Part shown: piece by piece, positions 32,759 through 41,917 of the stretch | How positions within the stretch are numbered: position 1 is the stretch's first letter | How the letters are laid out: each line of letters begins with the position of its first letter | Assembly (NCBI GenBank): GCA_947629165.1 | Contig: CANRCR010000007.1 | Span: 1 to 49,993 of the forward strand | Direction of reading: 5' to 3' | Origin: an uncultured Bacilli bacterium | GTDB lineage: Bacteria; Bacillota_I; Bacilli_A; RF39; UBA660 | Length of the DNA: 49,993 bases | Notes under the pieces: generated by a model | Told to the model about the DNA's origin: nothing | What the model saw: only the letters and a program-made list of their open reading frames with translations | Database searches by the model: none | Translations under genes and position numbers: made by a program

Positions 32759-33571
32759 ATGAACACTATAAAAAATATTATAGGTAATTTTAAACACTAT
32801 TCTTTTCTTATGCAACAATTGATTGCCCGGGATTTTAAAGTAAAATATAAAAGAAGTGTGTTGGGAATTTTATGGAGTTTACTTTATCCAATTTTAATGA
32901 TGAGTGTCATGGCTATTGTCTTTTCACAAATGTTTAAATTTCGTGTCGAGGGAGTCAATTATTTAGTTTATTTAATGACAGGACTTGTTATGTTTAACTA
33001 TTTTAGTGAGGCTTCTAATTCTGCGATGACTTCGGTCGTGAATAACTTTGCATTGATGACAAAAGTTTATATTCCAAAATATATCTTTCCAATTGCCAAA
33101 TGCCTTTTTGTAGGAATTAATTTTATGCTTACCTTGATTCCGCTTTTAGCGATTATTTTATTTACAGGAAATGCGGCAGAAGGAACCAAATGTGTCATTA
33201 ATGTGTGGTATTTACTATTACCTTATGTATTTATTTCCATGATTGTCTTTACGATGGGGCTTGGCCTACTATTATCTTGTATCTCGGTCTTCTTCCGCGA
33301 TATGTTTTATATTTACGGAATCGTTTTAACCATTTGGAACTATCTAACACCCGTTTTCTACGATGTTAGTATTTTGCCTGATTATGCTAGAACAATTATG
33401 AATTTTAATCCTTTATATATATTTATTACAACGGCAAGAGATATTATTTTATATGCCAAATGTCCTGCCCCCGAAATGCTTCTATCGTGTGGCTTAATTG
33501 CCCTTGGAACATTACTTGTAGGAAGTTTTGTCTTCAAAAAGAATCAAGATAAGTTTATTTATTACGCTTAA
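32759..33571 (+). CDS. ABC-2 type polysaccharide/teichoic acid export permease (Wzm/TagG-like)
   Basis: 270 residues, six hydrophobic segments. The N-terminal LIARDFKVKYKRSVLGILWS and the following LLYPILMMSVMAIVFSQMFK are typical of TagG/Wzm/RfbA permeases. It pairs with the ATPase encoded 12 bp downstream to move lipid-linked glycan across the membrane. AGAAGGA precedes the ATG. Its presence indicates an ABC-dependent polymer, which makes the nearby O-antigen ligase-like protein more likely a ligase than a Wzy polymerase. Confidence 0.95.
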   Translation: MNTIKNIIGNFKHYSFLMQQLIARDFKVKYKRSVLGILWSLLYPILMMSVMAIVFSQMFKFRVEGVNYLVYLMTGLVMFNYFSEASNSAMTSVVNNFALMTKVYIPKYIFPIAKCLFVGINFMLTLIPLLAIILFTGNAAEGTKCVINVWYLLLPYVFISMIVFTMGLGLLLSCISVFFRDMFYIYGIVLTIWNYLTPVFYDVSILPDYARTIMNFNPLYIFITTARDIILYAKCPAPEMLLSCGLIALGTLLVGSFVFKKNQDKFIYYA

Positions 33572-33583
33572 GGAGGAGTTCCC

Positions 33584-34372
33584 ATGATTGATATAAAAAA
33601 TGTAGCCATGAAATTCGATCTTGGAATCGAAAAAAATTTCTCTTTTAAACAGTTATTTATTAATATCCTCTCTTTTGGAGTTAAAAAGAAGAAAAAAAGT
33701 TATTTTTGGGCGTTAGAGGATATTACTTTTCATGTAAATAGAGGAGAAGTAATTGGACTTATTGGAAGTAATGGGGCTGGCAAATCCACTTTACTAAAAG
33801 TAGTAAGTGGAGTAATGAAACCAACCAAAGGAAAAGTGCAAGTAAATGGAACGATTGCTCCCATGATTGAATTGGGAGCAGGTTTTGATAGTGAATTGAC
33901 GGCTCGAGAAAATATTTATTTAAATGGGGCAGTACTCGGTTATCAAAAAGATTTCCTCGATCGAAAATTTGATGAGATTGTCGAATTTTCTGAATTACGT
34001 GACTTTTTAGATGTTCCCGTAAAAAACTTTTCTTCCGGAATGGTTGCTAAATTAGCATTCTCCATTGCAACCGTGGTGGATCCAGAAATATTAATCGTCG
34101 ATGAGATACTTTCGGTAGGAGATATTAAATTTCAAGAAAAAAGTCGTAACAAAATGATGGAAATGATCAAAGGAGGAACGACCGTACTCTATGTATCACA
34201 CTCGTTAGAATCGATTGAAGAACTTTGCAACCGTGTCGTATGGCTTGACCATGGACATATTAAAATGCAAGGGGATACCAAAGAAGTTTGTGAAGCTTAT
34301 TATTTAGAACAGATGGGGGAGACTATGGAAGAAAGTAATCGCCGTCGTAAAAAAGAAAAGAAAGAAAAGTAA
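33584..34372 (+). CDS. ABC transporter ATPase for polysaccharide/teichoic acid export (Wzt/TagH-like)
   Basis: 262 residues. Walker A GLIGSNGAGKSTLLK (about 58-72), signature KNFSSGMVAKLAFSIA (about 147-162) and Walker B ILIVDEIL (about 170-177), with the D-loop SVGD. The long N-terminal extension before Walker A (KNVAMKFDLG, FSFKQL) is typical of TagH/Wzt proteins. There is no C-terminal glycan-binding domain, as in short Wzt forms. Starts with a good SD (AGGAGG) and ends 1 bp before the next ATG. Confidence 0.95.
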   Translation: MIDIKNVAMKFDLGIEKNFSFKQLFINILSFGVKKKKKSYFWALEDITFHVNRGEVIGLIGSNGAGKSTLLKVVSGVMKPTKGKVQVNGTIAPMIELGAGFDSELTARENIYLNGAVLGYQKDFLDRKFDEIVEFSELRDFLDVPVKNFSSGMVAKLAFSIATVVDPEILIVDEILSVGDIKFQEKSRNKMMEMIKGGTTVLYVSHSLESIEELCNRVVWLDHGHIKMQGDTKEVCEAYYLEQMGETMEESNRRRKKEKKEK

Positions 34373-34373
34373 T

Positions 34374-35450
34374 ATGAAAAAATGGTTAATAGCGAGTTAC
34401 AATTTAGAAGTCGGTGGTATTGAAAAAGCCCTCGTTAATCTTTTAAAAAATATTCCTCAAGAATATGAAATTACGTTGTTGCTTCAAGAAGAAAAAGGGA
34501 CTTTATTAGAACAACTTCCCCAAAATATTATTCGAAAGACGTACACGATTTCGAAAAGTAGATGGAAGTTATTGAGAAAGATCTATAACCGGCTTCATTT
34601 AATTGCTTTTATATTAAAAAATTATCATCATTACGATGGAGCGATTTGTTATGCCACTTACGATATTCCATCTTCGATTTTGACGCGTTATTTAGGAAAG
34701 AAGAGTATTTTGTGGATTCATAGTAACTATGTGATGGCTTACCGAGATTCTGAAAAAGTAAAAGCGTTTTTTGATCAACGGAAAATCTCTAAATTTGATC
34801 AATGGGTCTTTGTTTCCGAAGAAGCCAAAAAAGATTTAGAGCCTTTTTATCCGATGGTAAAAGAGGCCAAAGTGATTAATAATTTAATTGATTTTGATGA
34901 GATAAAAAGAAAAGCCCAGGAAAGAATCAAAGAGAAAAAAGAAAAGAATACGTTATTATTTGTAGGTCGTTTAGAAGAATCTTCGAAAGGATTATTCCGG
35001 CTATTAGAAATCATGAAACAGTATCAAGAGCAAAAGATAGAACGGCATCTTTGGTTGGTAGGAGATGGACCGGATCGAGAAAAATACGAAACCTACTGCC
35101 AAGAAAACAATTTACATAACGTACGTTTCTTAGGAATGAAAAAAAATCCATATGCTTACATGGAACAGTGCGATGTTTTAATGCTTCCTTCGTACTACGA
35201 AGGTTTTCCGGTTGTTATACTCGAAGCGTTATCGTTAGGAAAGAAAGTAGTGACTACCATCGATGTTTCTTGTGAAGGATTAAATTTAAAAGAGTATGTC
35301 TATCTCACAAAAAGAGAGGCTACTAAGTTACAAAAGACAATTGATTTTGCACTTACTGATCAAGGAAAGAAAAAATTTGATTGTTTAACATTTAATCAAC
35401 TTAATTTAGTAAAAACATTGGCATTATTAGGTGATGAAAATGAAATATAG
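34374..35450 (+). CDS. Family 4 glycosyltransferase
   Basis: 358 residues. GT-B fold with N-terminal ASYNLEVGGIEKALVNLLKN, LLFVGRLEESSKGLFRLLEI at the second Rossmann domain and the donor site LMLPSYYEGFPVVILEALSL. Similar in plan to the 29258 gene. It begins 1 bp after the ABC ATPase stop and overlaps the next gene by 11 bp, so it is tightly coupled in the operon. Acceptor and donor sugars cannot be told from sequence. Confidence 0.93.
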   Translation: MKKWLIASYNLEVGGIEKALVNLLKNIPQEYEITLLLQEEKGTLLEQLPQNIIRKTYTISKSRWKLLRKIYNRLHLIAFILKNYHHYDGAICYATYDIPSSILTRYLGKKSILWIHSNYVMAYRDSEKVKAFFDQRKISKFDQWVFVSEEAKKDLEPFYPMVKEAKVINNLIDFDEIKRKAQERIKEKKEKNTLLFVGRLEESSKGLFRLLEIMKQYQEQKIERHLWLVGDGPDREKYETYCQENNLHNVRFLGMKKNPYAYMEQCDVLMLPSYYEGFPVVILEALSLGKKVVTTIDVSCEGLNLKEYVYLTKREATKLQKTIDFALTDQGKKKFDCLTFNQLNLVKTLALLGDENEI

Positions 35451-36366
35451 TATTATTGTTTGTAACTATAATGGAGTATCGTATATCGACGATTGTCTTT
35501 CGTCCTTGATAAATCAAACGTATATCAATTTTGAAGTAATCGTAATAAATGATGGAAGCACGGATTCTTCCCTTACCAAGTTAAAAAAATGGGAAGAAAA
35601 ATATCCTGAAAAGATAAAAGTATTCGATCAAGAAAACCAAGGATTAAGTGCTAGTCGTAATCGTGGTGTACAAGAAGTAACGGGCGATTACCTCTTGTTT
35701 GTGGATATTGATGATACCTTAAAAGAAAACACTTTAGAAACACTTGAGAACCAGCAAGAAGATACGGACCTAATTAAATTTCAAGCAGAAAACCATTATC
35801 CCGATGGCCGTATTGAACCGATCTTATCGAATTTAAAAAATAAGGTTTTGTCGGGCGAAGAAGCCTTTTGCCAAATGGTAAAAGAAAAACAAGTCTTTGA
35901 AATGGCACAACTTTACGCCTATCGGACCTCTTTTTGGAAAGAAAATCAATTTACCTTTGCGAAAGATCGCTATCATGAGGATTTTGGACTCATTCCGTAT
36001 GTTATTATAAAAAGTAAAAGTGTCAAATTTTTAAATGAACCTCTTTATCAATATCGTCAGACCGATAATAGTATTACCCGAAATAAAGATTATGAAAAAA
36101 CCGTGAAAAGAGCTAAGGATATTTTATTTTTTCAACAAGATTTGTGGATAAAAATAAAGGAAATAGATACAGTTAGTGAAAAAACGAAACATATATTTAA
36201 AAGTTTTATAGCAAATGCGGTTATTAGCCAAGTAAATAATTTGCAAGGAAAAGACCGTGAAAAATACATCGAAGAAATCAAAGAAAAGAAAATACTGGAA
36301 GATTTATCACGGGATTCATTAAAACAAAAATTAAAGTATAATTATTTGAAAAAAAGATTAAAATGA
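35440..36366 (+). CDS. Family 2 glycosyltransferase
   Basis: 308 residues from ATG 35440, preferred because AGGTGA lies 6 nt upstream and the product then begins MKYSIIVCNYNG, the usual GT2 start. GT-A motifs: VIVINDGSTDSSL and LLFVDIDDTLKENT, where the usual DGDD is DIDD. The C-terminal half is helical. It overlaps the end of the preceding glycosyltransferase gene. Confidence 0.92.
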   Translation: MKYSIIVCNYNGVSYIDDCLSSLINQTYINFEVIVINDGSTDSSLTKLKKWEEKYPEKIKVFDQENQGLSASRNRGVQEVTGDYLLFVDIDDTLKENTLETLENQQEDTDLIKFQAENHYPDGRIEPILSNLKNKVLSGEEAFCQMVKEKQVFEMAQLYAYRTSFWKENQFTFAKDRYHEDFGLIPYVIIKSKSVKFLNEPLYQYRQTDNSITRNKDYEKTVKRAKDILFFQQDLWIKIKEIDTVSEKTKHIFKSFIANAVISQVNNLQGKDREKYIEEIKEKKILEDLSRDSLKQKLKYNYLKKRLK

Positions 36367-36388
36367 AGATAAATGAGAAGGTGAATGC

Positions 36389-38197
36389 ATGACAAAAAAA
36401 TATATCCATTATTGTTGGTTTGGAGGAAAACCTTTACCGAAACTAGCTAAAAAATGTATTCATAGTTGGCAAAAGTATTTACCCGATTACGAAATTAAAC
36501 GCTGGGATGAAACGAACACGAAATTAGAAGAATGTCCATTTGTAAAAGAGGCATACGAAGCAAAAAAATGGGCTTTTGTTGCGGATTATGTTCGTACGAA
36601 AGCGCTTTATGAATACGGTGGAATTTATTTTGATACCGACATGGAAGTGTTAAAAGATATAACAGATTTATTTCAAAGTGATACCTTTTTGGGAATGGAA
36701 GATACCGGTTATGTAGCGGTAGGAGTATGGTATGAAAAAAATAAAAATGCATATTTACCTGGAAAACTATTAGAAAAATACCAGAAAATGAAGCATTTCG
36801 ACATCGAAAAAGTTGCTCAACAGAGCATTCCTCTTTTAATTAGTAATATTTTAGAGAAGGATCATATCGTTTATGGAGCTAATCAAATCCAACGTTTAAA
36901 TCATGGAATTTGGATTTATCCAAGAGACTATTTTTATCCTTATTCGTATAACCGCGATAATAATATTTTTACGAATAATACTTGTATGATTCATTATTAT
37001 GATGCATCTTGGATTCCTGCTCGAGACCGAATGGAAAATCTTTTAGTTCGTAAAGTAGGTCGCAAAAAAGCCGTTCAAATTATTAAATCACTTCAAATTG
37101 CTAAGTCGAATGTGCATAAAGTAGGGCGTACTGTTTTATTTCCAGTAGTGATGTATCGTGATTATAAGGTAAAGCAAAAAAAAGTAACCCCTACGTATTT
37201 AGAACGCGTTAATAAAACGATTCAGTCCATTGCAGGACAAAAAAAGAGTCCGTATTTAACGTTTTATAATAATGATTGGTTAGGAGTAACGAGTGCTACG
37301 AAAGAACTTTTTGAAAATTTGGTAGATTGTGGAGAAATTTATCGATACGAAGATGCCAAAAAAATTGCGGAAGCAATTCTACAAACGGATGCCAAGCAAG
37401 TAATATTTAGTTCTTTTGCATTAGGATGGTATAAAATAGCTACGTATTTAAAAAAGAAAAATAAAAATATAAAAATTAAAACTTTTTGGCATGGAAGTAA
37501 TTCCCAAGTATTAGAAGGTTATGGATGGGAACGTAATTTGGAAATTATTCGTCTTCATCAAAAAAATATAGTGGACGTGATGGGGACTTGTAAGAAAAGT
37601 TTATTAAACTTTTATAAAGAACAAGGGTATGATGCTTTTTTCCTAACTAATATTGTTAATGTAGATAAGAAAAAGAGAAATAAAGTTCAAAACAAAAAAT
37701 TAAAAATAGGATTGTATGCTGCAAACTGTAATGATTGGCGAAAAAATATGTATACCCAGATGGGGGCTATTAAATTATTAGGGAATGCAACTTTAGATAT
37801 GGTTCCATTATCGGAAGAGGCTCAAGAATTTGCAGAACTAATTGATTTAGAAATTACCGGTGAAAAACAAGGAATGAGTCGCGAAAAATTATTTGAACGG
37901 ATGGCGCAAAACGATCTCAATCTATATGTCACTTTTTCGGAGTGTGCCCCGATGCTTCCACTCGAAAGTATGGAAATGGGAGTGCCTTGTCTAACGGGAA
38001 ACAACCATCACTATTTTAAAGGAATCGATTTAGAAAATTGGATAGTTGTAAAGCAGGAAGACAATGCCTTAGAAATTAAAGAAAAGATAGAAAAAGTATT
38101 AAAAAATCGTCAAAAAATAATAGATATGTACGAAAAGTTTTCGAATAACAACAAAGAAGAAAGTAGAAAACAAATCGAACAATTTCTAGCACGGTAG
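36389..38197 (+). CDS. Bifunctional glycosyltransferase: GT32-like N-terminus, GT-B-like C-terminus
   Basis: 602 residues. Residues 1-230 are a GT32-type (capsular sugar-transferase) domain: KYIHYCWFGGKPLPKLAKKC, VADYVRTKALYEYGGIYFDT and the DxD at Asp82/Asp84. Residues about 290-600 look like a GT-B domain: IKTFWHGSNS, LKIGLYAANCNDWRKNMY and a donor-site-like LNLYVTFSECAPMLPLESME followed by MGVPCLTGNN. Its last 90 residues resemble a segment of the next protein (about residues 195-290), suggesting a shared module. It could add two successive sugars. Confidence 0.88.
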   Translation: MTKKYIHYCWFGGKPLPKLAKKCIHSWQKYLPDYEIKRWDETNTKLEECPFVKEAYEAKKWAFVADYVRTKALYEYGGIYFDTDMEVLKDITDLFQSDTFLGMEDTGYVAVGVWYEKNKNAYLPGKLLEKYQKMKHFDIEKVAQQSIPLLISNILEKDHIVYGANQIQRLNHGIWIYPRDYFYPYSYNRDNNIFTNNTCMIHYYDASWIPARDRMENLLVRKVGRKKAVQIIKSLQIAKSNVHKVGRTVLFPVVMYRDYKVKQKKVTPTYLERVNKTIQSIAGQKKSPYLTFYNNDWLGVTSATKELFENLVDCGEIYRYEDAKKIAEAILQTDAKQVIFSSFALGWYKIATYLKKKNKNIKIKTFWHGSNSQVLEGYGWERNLEIIRLHQKNIVDVMGTCKKSLLNFYKEQGYDAFFLTNIVNVDKKKRNKVQNKKLKIGLYAANCNDWRKNMYTQMGAIKLLGNATLDMVPLSEEAQEFAELIDLEITGEKQGMSREKLFERMAQNDLNLYVTFSECAPMLPLESMEMGVPCLTGNNHHYFKGIDLENWIVVKQEDNALEIKEKIEKVLKNRQKIIDMYEKFSNNNKEESRKQIEQFLAR

Positions 38198-38208
38198 GAG
38201 GGGATAAA

Positions 38209-40200
38209 ATGAAGAATATAATTTATCATAATCTTTTAGCAATTTATCTTCCGCCTAAAAGTAATTTGTGGAAAGAAGCTTTTGCCTATCTTTTCCCCAA
38301 TTCCGTTATTTATACGACCGATAAAATGGATCATATGGATATTCGCAAAAGTATAAAACAAAATGATTTTAAAGGAATTATTTTGGTAGACTATTTAAAA
38401 GAATATAGCGAAATTATGCGAGATAATCCAGAAACACCGATTTTCTTTGTTTATACGAAAACACTGGCCTCTTTAACAGATCTGATAATTCGAGAAGGAC
38501 TATACGAAATAATTCGTGGTTTAGAACAGCAACAAATTAAAAAAGTAGCGTTTACAGATGAGAGCCTTTATCGAGTACTACAACCCAAATACGCTAATGT
38601 TACTAACTTTTCCTTAACCCTTCCAATAACGACTAAAAGAGTGAAGAAAGGAAATAAAACCGTAGGTATTTTAGTAGATGAAACCGATTTTAAAAGTAAT
38701 TTCTATAATCAATTAAGTGCTTTATCTTTTTTTAAAGATTGGACGGTTAAAACAGAAAAGCCATCGAAAAGAACAACAAAGTTCACCTCTTCTTTTAATA
38801 TTTCTTTAAAACCCTGTTCTGATCTAGAAGAGACCATGGAAGATAATGATCTTAATTTAAATATTGCTTTTACCAATACCGATGTGCTTCCTTTTTTAAG
38901 AAGTATGGATATGCAAATTCCTTGTCTTTTAGGAAATACGAATTTACTCGATATTGATCCTTTTTTAAAAAAGATGCTCATTTTAGATAGCGATGATGAT
39001 ATCGATGAGATTAAAACAAAGATGAATGAAGTTCTTCAAAAGAAAGAAGAAATATTTAAACACTATCAAGAATTTCGTAAACAATATGATATAGCATGCT
39101 TTAATCGAAAAGAGAATTTTTATAAAGAGAAAAAAATTGAACCGGAAGAAAGCACTCTTTTGTGTAGTGTGGTTGTTCCTATTTATAATGTAGAAACTTA
39201 TCTAAAAGAATGTGTAGAATCTATCATAAAAGCGATTCAAAAAACAACCCAAGAAGATGCCTTTGAAGTATTACTTATTAACGATGGTAGTACCGATCAA
39301 AGTGCTACGATTGCTAAAAAATTTCAAAAAAAATATCCGACACTCGTAACTTATTTGGAACAAGAAAACCATGGATTAGGAGCAGTACGAAATGTAGGAC
39401 TTAAACAAGCGAAGGGAAAATATATTGCATCCATCGATTCGGATGATATAATTGATGAACGCTTTTTTGTCGATGCCCTTTCTTCGATGAAAAAAGGAAT
39501 CGATCTTATTATCTATGATTGGGATTCCATTCTAATAAACGAAAATAAACATTTTGTAACGATGGCGATTGAAGATATTTATAAAGGAGAAAGTCGTTAT
39601 AAAAAATTACTTTATACGACCATCATGCCTTCTGCCTGTAATAAAATTATTAAAAAAAGTCTTTTCACAACGAATCAACTAACTTTTATCGAAGGAAAAC
39701 GATATGAGGATTTATCAACTATTCCGATTATCTTTTTAAATAGTAAGACCGTGGATTACCAAAATAAACCTTATTACGGTTATAAGATTCGAAGTCAATC
39801 GATTATGCGAAGCAAATTAAATTTAGATATGGTAGATGTCCTAAATATGCTCGATGAACGTCTTGAAAAAACAGATTTAACGGAACAAGAAAAACAAGAA
39901 TTTCGTTTTTATGTTTATTTTTGGCGAATTGAACAATATGTAATTGCTCCTTTATACCAAAAAGATATCGATCAAAAGAAAGCTTGTGAATTTATTCAAA
40001 AAAACTTTTCTTCGGTTTATCAAAAAGTATACCAAACAAACTTTATGATGGAAGCATATTTAGCGAAACATCCTGACTTAAAACAAGCACTCGATAAAAG
40101 AACAAAAGCGATACAACATGATAAATTAGAACAGTACATTAAAGAAACGCAAGAAAGTCCATTAGAACTAACGGCAGCAAAACTATACTTAGAGAAATAA
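38209..40200 (+). CDS. Bifunctional glycosyltransferase: GT-B-like N-terminus, GT2 C-terminus
   Basis: 663 residues. Residues about 1-300 form a degenerate-looking GT-B-like domain ending in NDLNLNIAFTNTDVLPFLRS, MDMQIPCLLGNTN and a coiled region, parallel to the end of the preceding protein. The canonical Glu-containing donor site is weak, so this half may be structural. Residues about 310-530 are GT2: TLLCSVVVPIYNVETYLKEC, LLINDGSTDQSA, IASIDSDDIIDERF. A helical C-terminal tail follows. Last gene of the run that began at 29258; a new promoter follows. Confidence 0.87.
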   Translation: MKNIIYHNLLAIYLPPKSNLWKEAFAYLFPNSVIYTTDKMDHMDIRKSIKQNDFKGIILVDYLKEYSEIMRDNPETPIFFVYTKTLASLTDLIIREGLYEIIRGLEQQQIKKVAFTDESLYRVLQPKYANVTNFSLTLPITTKRVKKGNKTVGILVDETDFKSNFYNQLSALSFFKDWTVKTEKPSKRTTKFTSSFNISLKPCSDLEETMEDNDLNLNIAFTNTDVLPFLRSMDMQIPCLLGNTNLLDIDPFLKKMLILDSDDDIDEIKTKMNEVLQKKEEIFKHYQEFRKQYDIACFNRKENFYKEKKIEPEESTLLCSVVVPIYNVETYLKECVESIIKAIQKTTQEDAFEVLLINDGSTDQSATIAKKFQKKYPTLVTYLEQENHGLGAVRNVGLKQAKGKYIASIDSDDIIDERFFVDALSSMKKGIDLIIYDWDSILINENKHFVTMAIEDIYKGESRYKKLLYTTIMPSACNKIIKKSLFTTNQLTFIEGKRYEDLSTIPIIFLNSKTVDYQNKPYYGYKIRSQSIMRSKLNLDMVDVLNMLDERLEKTDLTEQEKQEFRFYVYFWRIEQYVIAPLYQKDIDQKKACEFIQKNFSSVYQKVYQTNFMMEAYLAKHPDLKQALDKRTKAIQHDKLEQYIKETQESPLELTAAKLYLEK

Positions 40201-40203
40201 AAA

Positions 40204-40212
40204 TGGTATAAT
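40204..40212 (+). promoter_or_regulatory. Extended -10 promoter of the GtrB-like gene
   Basis: TGGTATAAT (40204-40212), starting 4 bp after the previous stop codon. No clear -35. Confidence 0.6.
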
Positions 40213-40235
40213 ATCTTTAAGAAGAAGGAGTTTGT

Positions 40236-41177
40236 ATGAAAAAAATATCAATTGTTGTACCTTGTTACAATGAAGAAGAATCACTTCCTTTATTTTATAA
40301 AGAAGTAGATAAAGTAACCGAAAAGATGGCCCATAAGGCCAACTTTGAATTCGTATTTGTAAACGATGGGTCAAAAGATAAAACGTTAGAAGAACTACGT
40401 AAATTAGCTAAAAAAGATAAAAGAGTTCGTTATATTTCGTTCTCACGCAATTTTGGAAAAGAAGCAGCTATGTACGCCGGACTAGAACATGCCGAAGGGG
40501 ATTATGTAACGACGATGGATGCCGATTTGCAAGATCCACCGGCATTGTTAGAAGAAATGTTTGATACACTCGAGACCGGTGAATACGATTGCTGTGCTAC
40601 GAAAAGTACCTCTCGAAATGGCTATTCGTTCTTTCGTAAATTATTTACAAAATGGTTCTATAAGATTATAGGAAAACTTTCTAAAACGGAAATGGTCGCT
40701 GGAGCAAGAGACTTCCGTTTAATGACGAGACAAATGGTCGATGCAATTCTTTCGATGAAAGAGTACAACCGCTATTCAAAAGGACTTTTCAGTTTCGTTG
40801 GATTTGAAACGAAATGGATCGAGTTTGAAAACCAAGATCGTGTCGCAGGAACAACGAAATGGAATTTTTGGAAATTGTTTGCTTATGCCATCGATGGCAT
40901 TGTCGCTTTCTCGACCACACCATTATTAATTGCTGCTTTCCTTGGAATTTTATTCTGCTTTGTCGCTTTTGTTATGATTGTGGTAATTGTAGTAAAGACA
41001 TTAGCCTTTGGAGATCCAGTATCCGGATGGCCAAGCCTTGCTTGTATTATTTTCTTAGTCGGTGGCATCAACCTTTTCTGTACGGGAATTATTGGAGAAT
41101 ACTTAGCAAAAACGTATTTAGAAACGAAACAAAGACCGATTTATATTATTAAAGAGACCGAAAAATCAGGAAAATAG
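40236..41177 (+). CDS. GtrB/DPM1-like polyprenyl-phosphate glycosyltransferase
   Basis: 313 residues. The GT2 domain has ISIVVPCYNEEESLPLFYKE, FVFVNDGSKDKTLEELRK, ISFSRNFGKEAAMYAGLEHA and TMDADLQDPP (the DxD site). Two C-terminal membrane helices (about 228-255 and 265-290) end with NLFCTGIIGEYLAKTYLETK, the classic GtrB tail. It should load a sugar onto undecaprenyl phosphate for transfer outside the membrane. The GtrA-like flippase usually paired with it is fused to the Alg13-like protein at 30872. AAGGAG precedes the ATG. Confidence 0.94.
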   Translation: MKKISIVVPCYNEEESLPLFYKEVDKVTEKMAHKANFEFVFVNDGSKDKTLEELRKLAKKDKRVRYISFSRNFGKEAAMYAGLEHAEGDYVTTMDADLQDPPALLEEMFDTLETGEYDCCATKSTSRNGYSFFRKLFTKWFYKIIGKLSKTEMVAGARDFRLMTRQMVDAILSMKEYNRYSKGLFSFVGFETKWIEFENQDRVAGTTKWNFWKLFAYAIDGIVAFSTTPLLIAAFLGILFCFVAFVMIVVIVVKTLAFGDPVSGWPSLACIIFLVGGINLFCTGIIGEYLAKTYLETKQRPIYIIKETEKSGK

Positions 41178-41178
41178 T

Positions 41179-41202
41179 AAAAAGGAGTTTACTCCTTTTT
41201 TA
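41179..41202 (+). terminator. Terminator of the GtrB-like gene
   Basis: AAAAAGGAG (41179-41187), TTTA, CTCCTTTTT (41192-41200), T run. A second small hairpin TTCCTTT/AAAGGAA (41229-41246) follows. Confidence 0.88.
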
Positions 41203-41267
41203 TTTTTATGATAAAATGAAAGGGTAGGTTCCTTTGACAAAAGGAAATACGAAAAAATTAGTTCTAC

Positions 41268-41296
41268 TTTACAAATTTTTTCGAATATGATATAAT
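41268..41296 (+). promoter_or_regulatory. Strong promoter of the OLE RNA
   Basis: -35 TTTACA (41268-41273), 17 bp, -10 TATAAT (41291-41296) with extended TG (41288-41289). Predicts a transcript start near 41303. Confidence 0.88.
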
Positions 41297-41302
41297 GTAG
41301 AG

Positions 41303-41892
41303 CGTAAAAACGGAATTGGTGCACTATTCTAGTGAACAATCGTTATTATGAAGGCGGGGTTAAAATACCGTTAAAGAGCACATCAGTGAAGCTTTTGGTG
41401 GTCGCTTGGAACGCCCAGTTCGGGGCGATTGCTGGAAGAAAGAGATACTGGACGACCGTAATGGCATACGGCAACCGTTCCACTTCTCGCGGAGACCTAA
41501 TTAGGTGAAAAACGATACGATGTTTTTTACGAATTAGATTTGGAACCTATTCTTGGGGAAACCTATGAATAGCGTAGCTTGACTTGAGTGAAGTTTGGGG
41601 ATGGAGACAGCTACTTTCCTTTCGTACAAAAGAAAAGTAGTATTGCTACCGGAAACATTCTTTGCAAAAAAGTACTAGTAATAACAAGTTCCTGAGGAAA
41701 ACTCCTAGAGTGTTCCTAATTTCTTTCGGATTGCAGTGCATGCTAAGTGGTAATCAAGTCGTAGAACTGGTGACAGTCTACCTATTGCTTGAAAGGGGAA
41801 CCGCTTTCTGGTAACGGAAAGTAGCGATAGGGGAAATCCAACTTGACCTAAGATGCAAAGTTTACGAAAGGAATGACCATTTCTTTTTTTTT
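41303..41892 (+). ncRNA. OLE RNA (ornate, large, extremophilic)
   Basis: A 590-base region with a strong promoter, no coding frame, many local hairpins and its own terminator (AAAGGAATG at 41867-41875 pairing with CATTTCTTT, then a long T run). The next gene encodes a protein that looks like OapA, the membrane partner of OLE RNA, and OLE RNAs of about 600 nt typically lie directly upstream of oapA. The assignment rests on size, structure and this genomic pairing; I did not align it to the covariance model. In Bacillus halodurans the OLE complex is linked to cold, ethanol and Mg2+ stress responses. Confidence 0.85.
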
Positions 41893-41917
41893 AGTTTAAT
41901 TTAAAAGAGGTTTTTAA

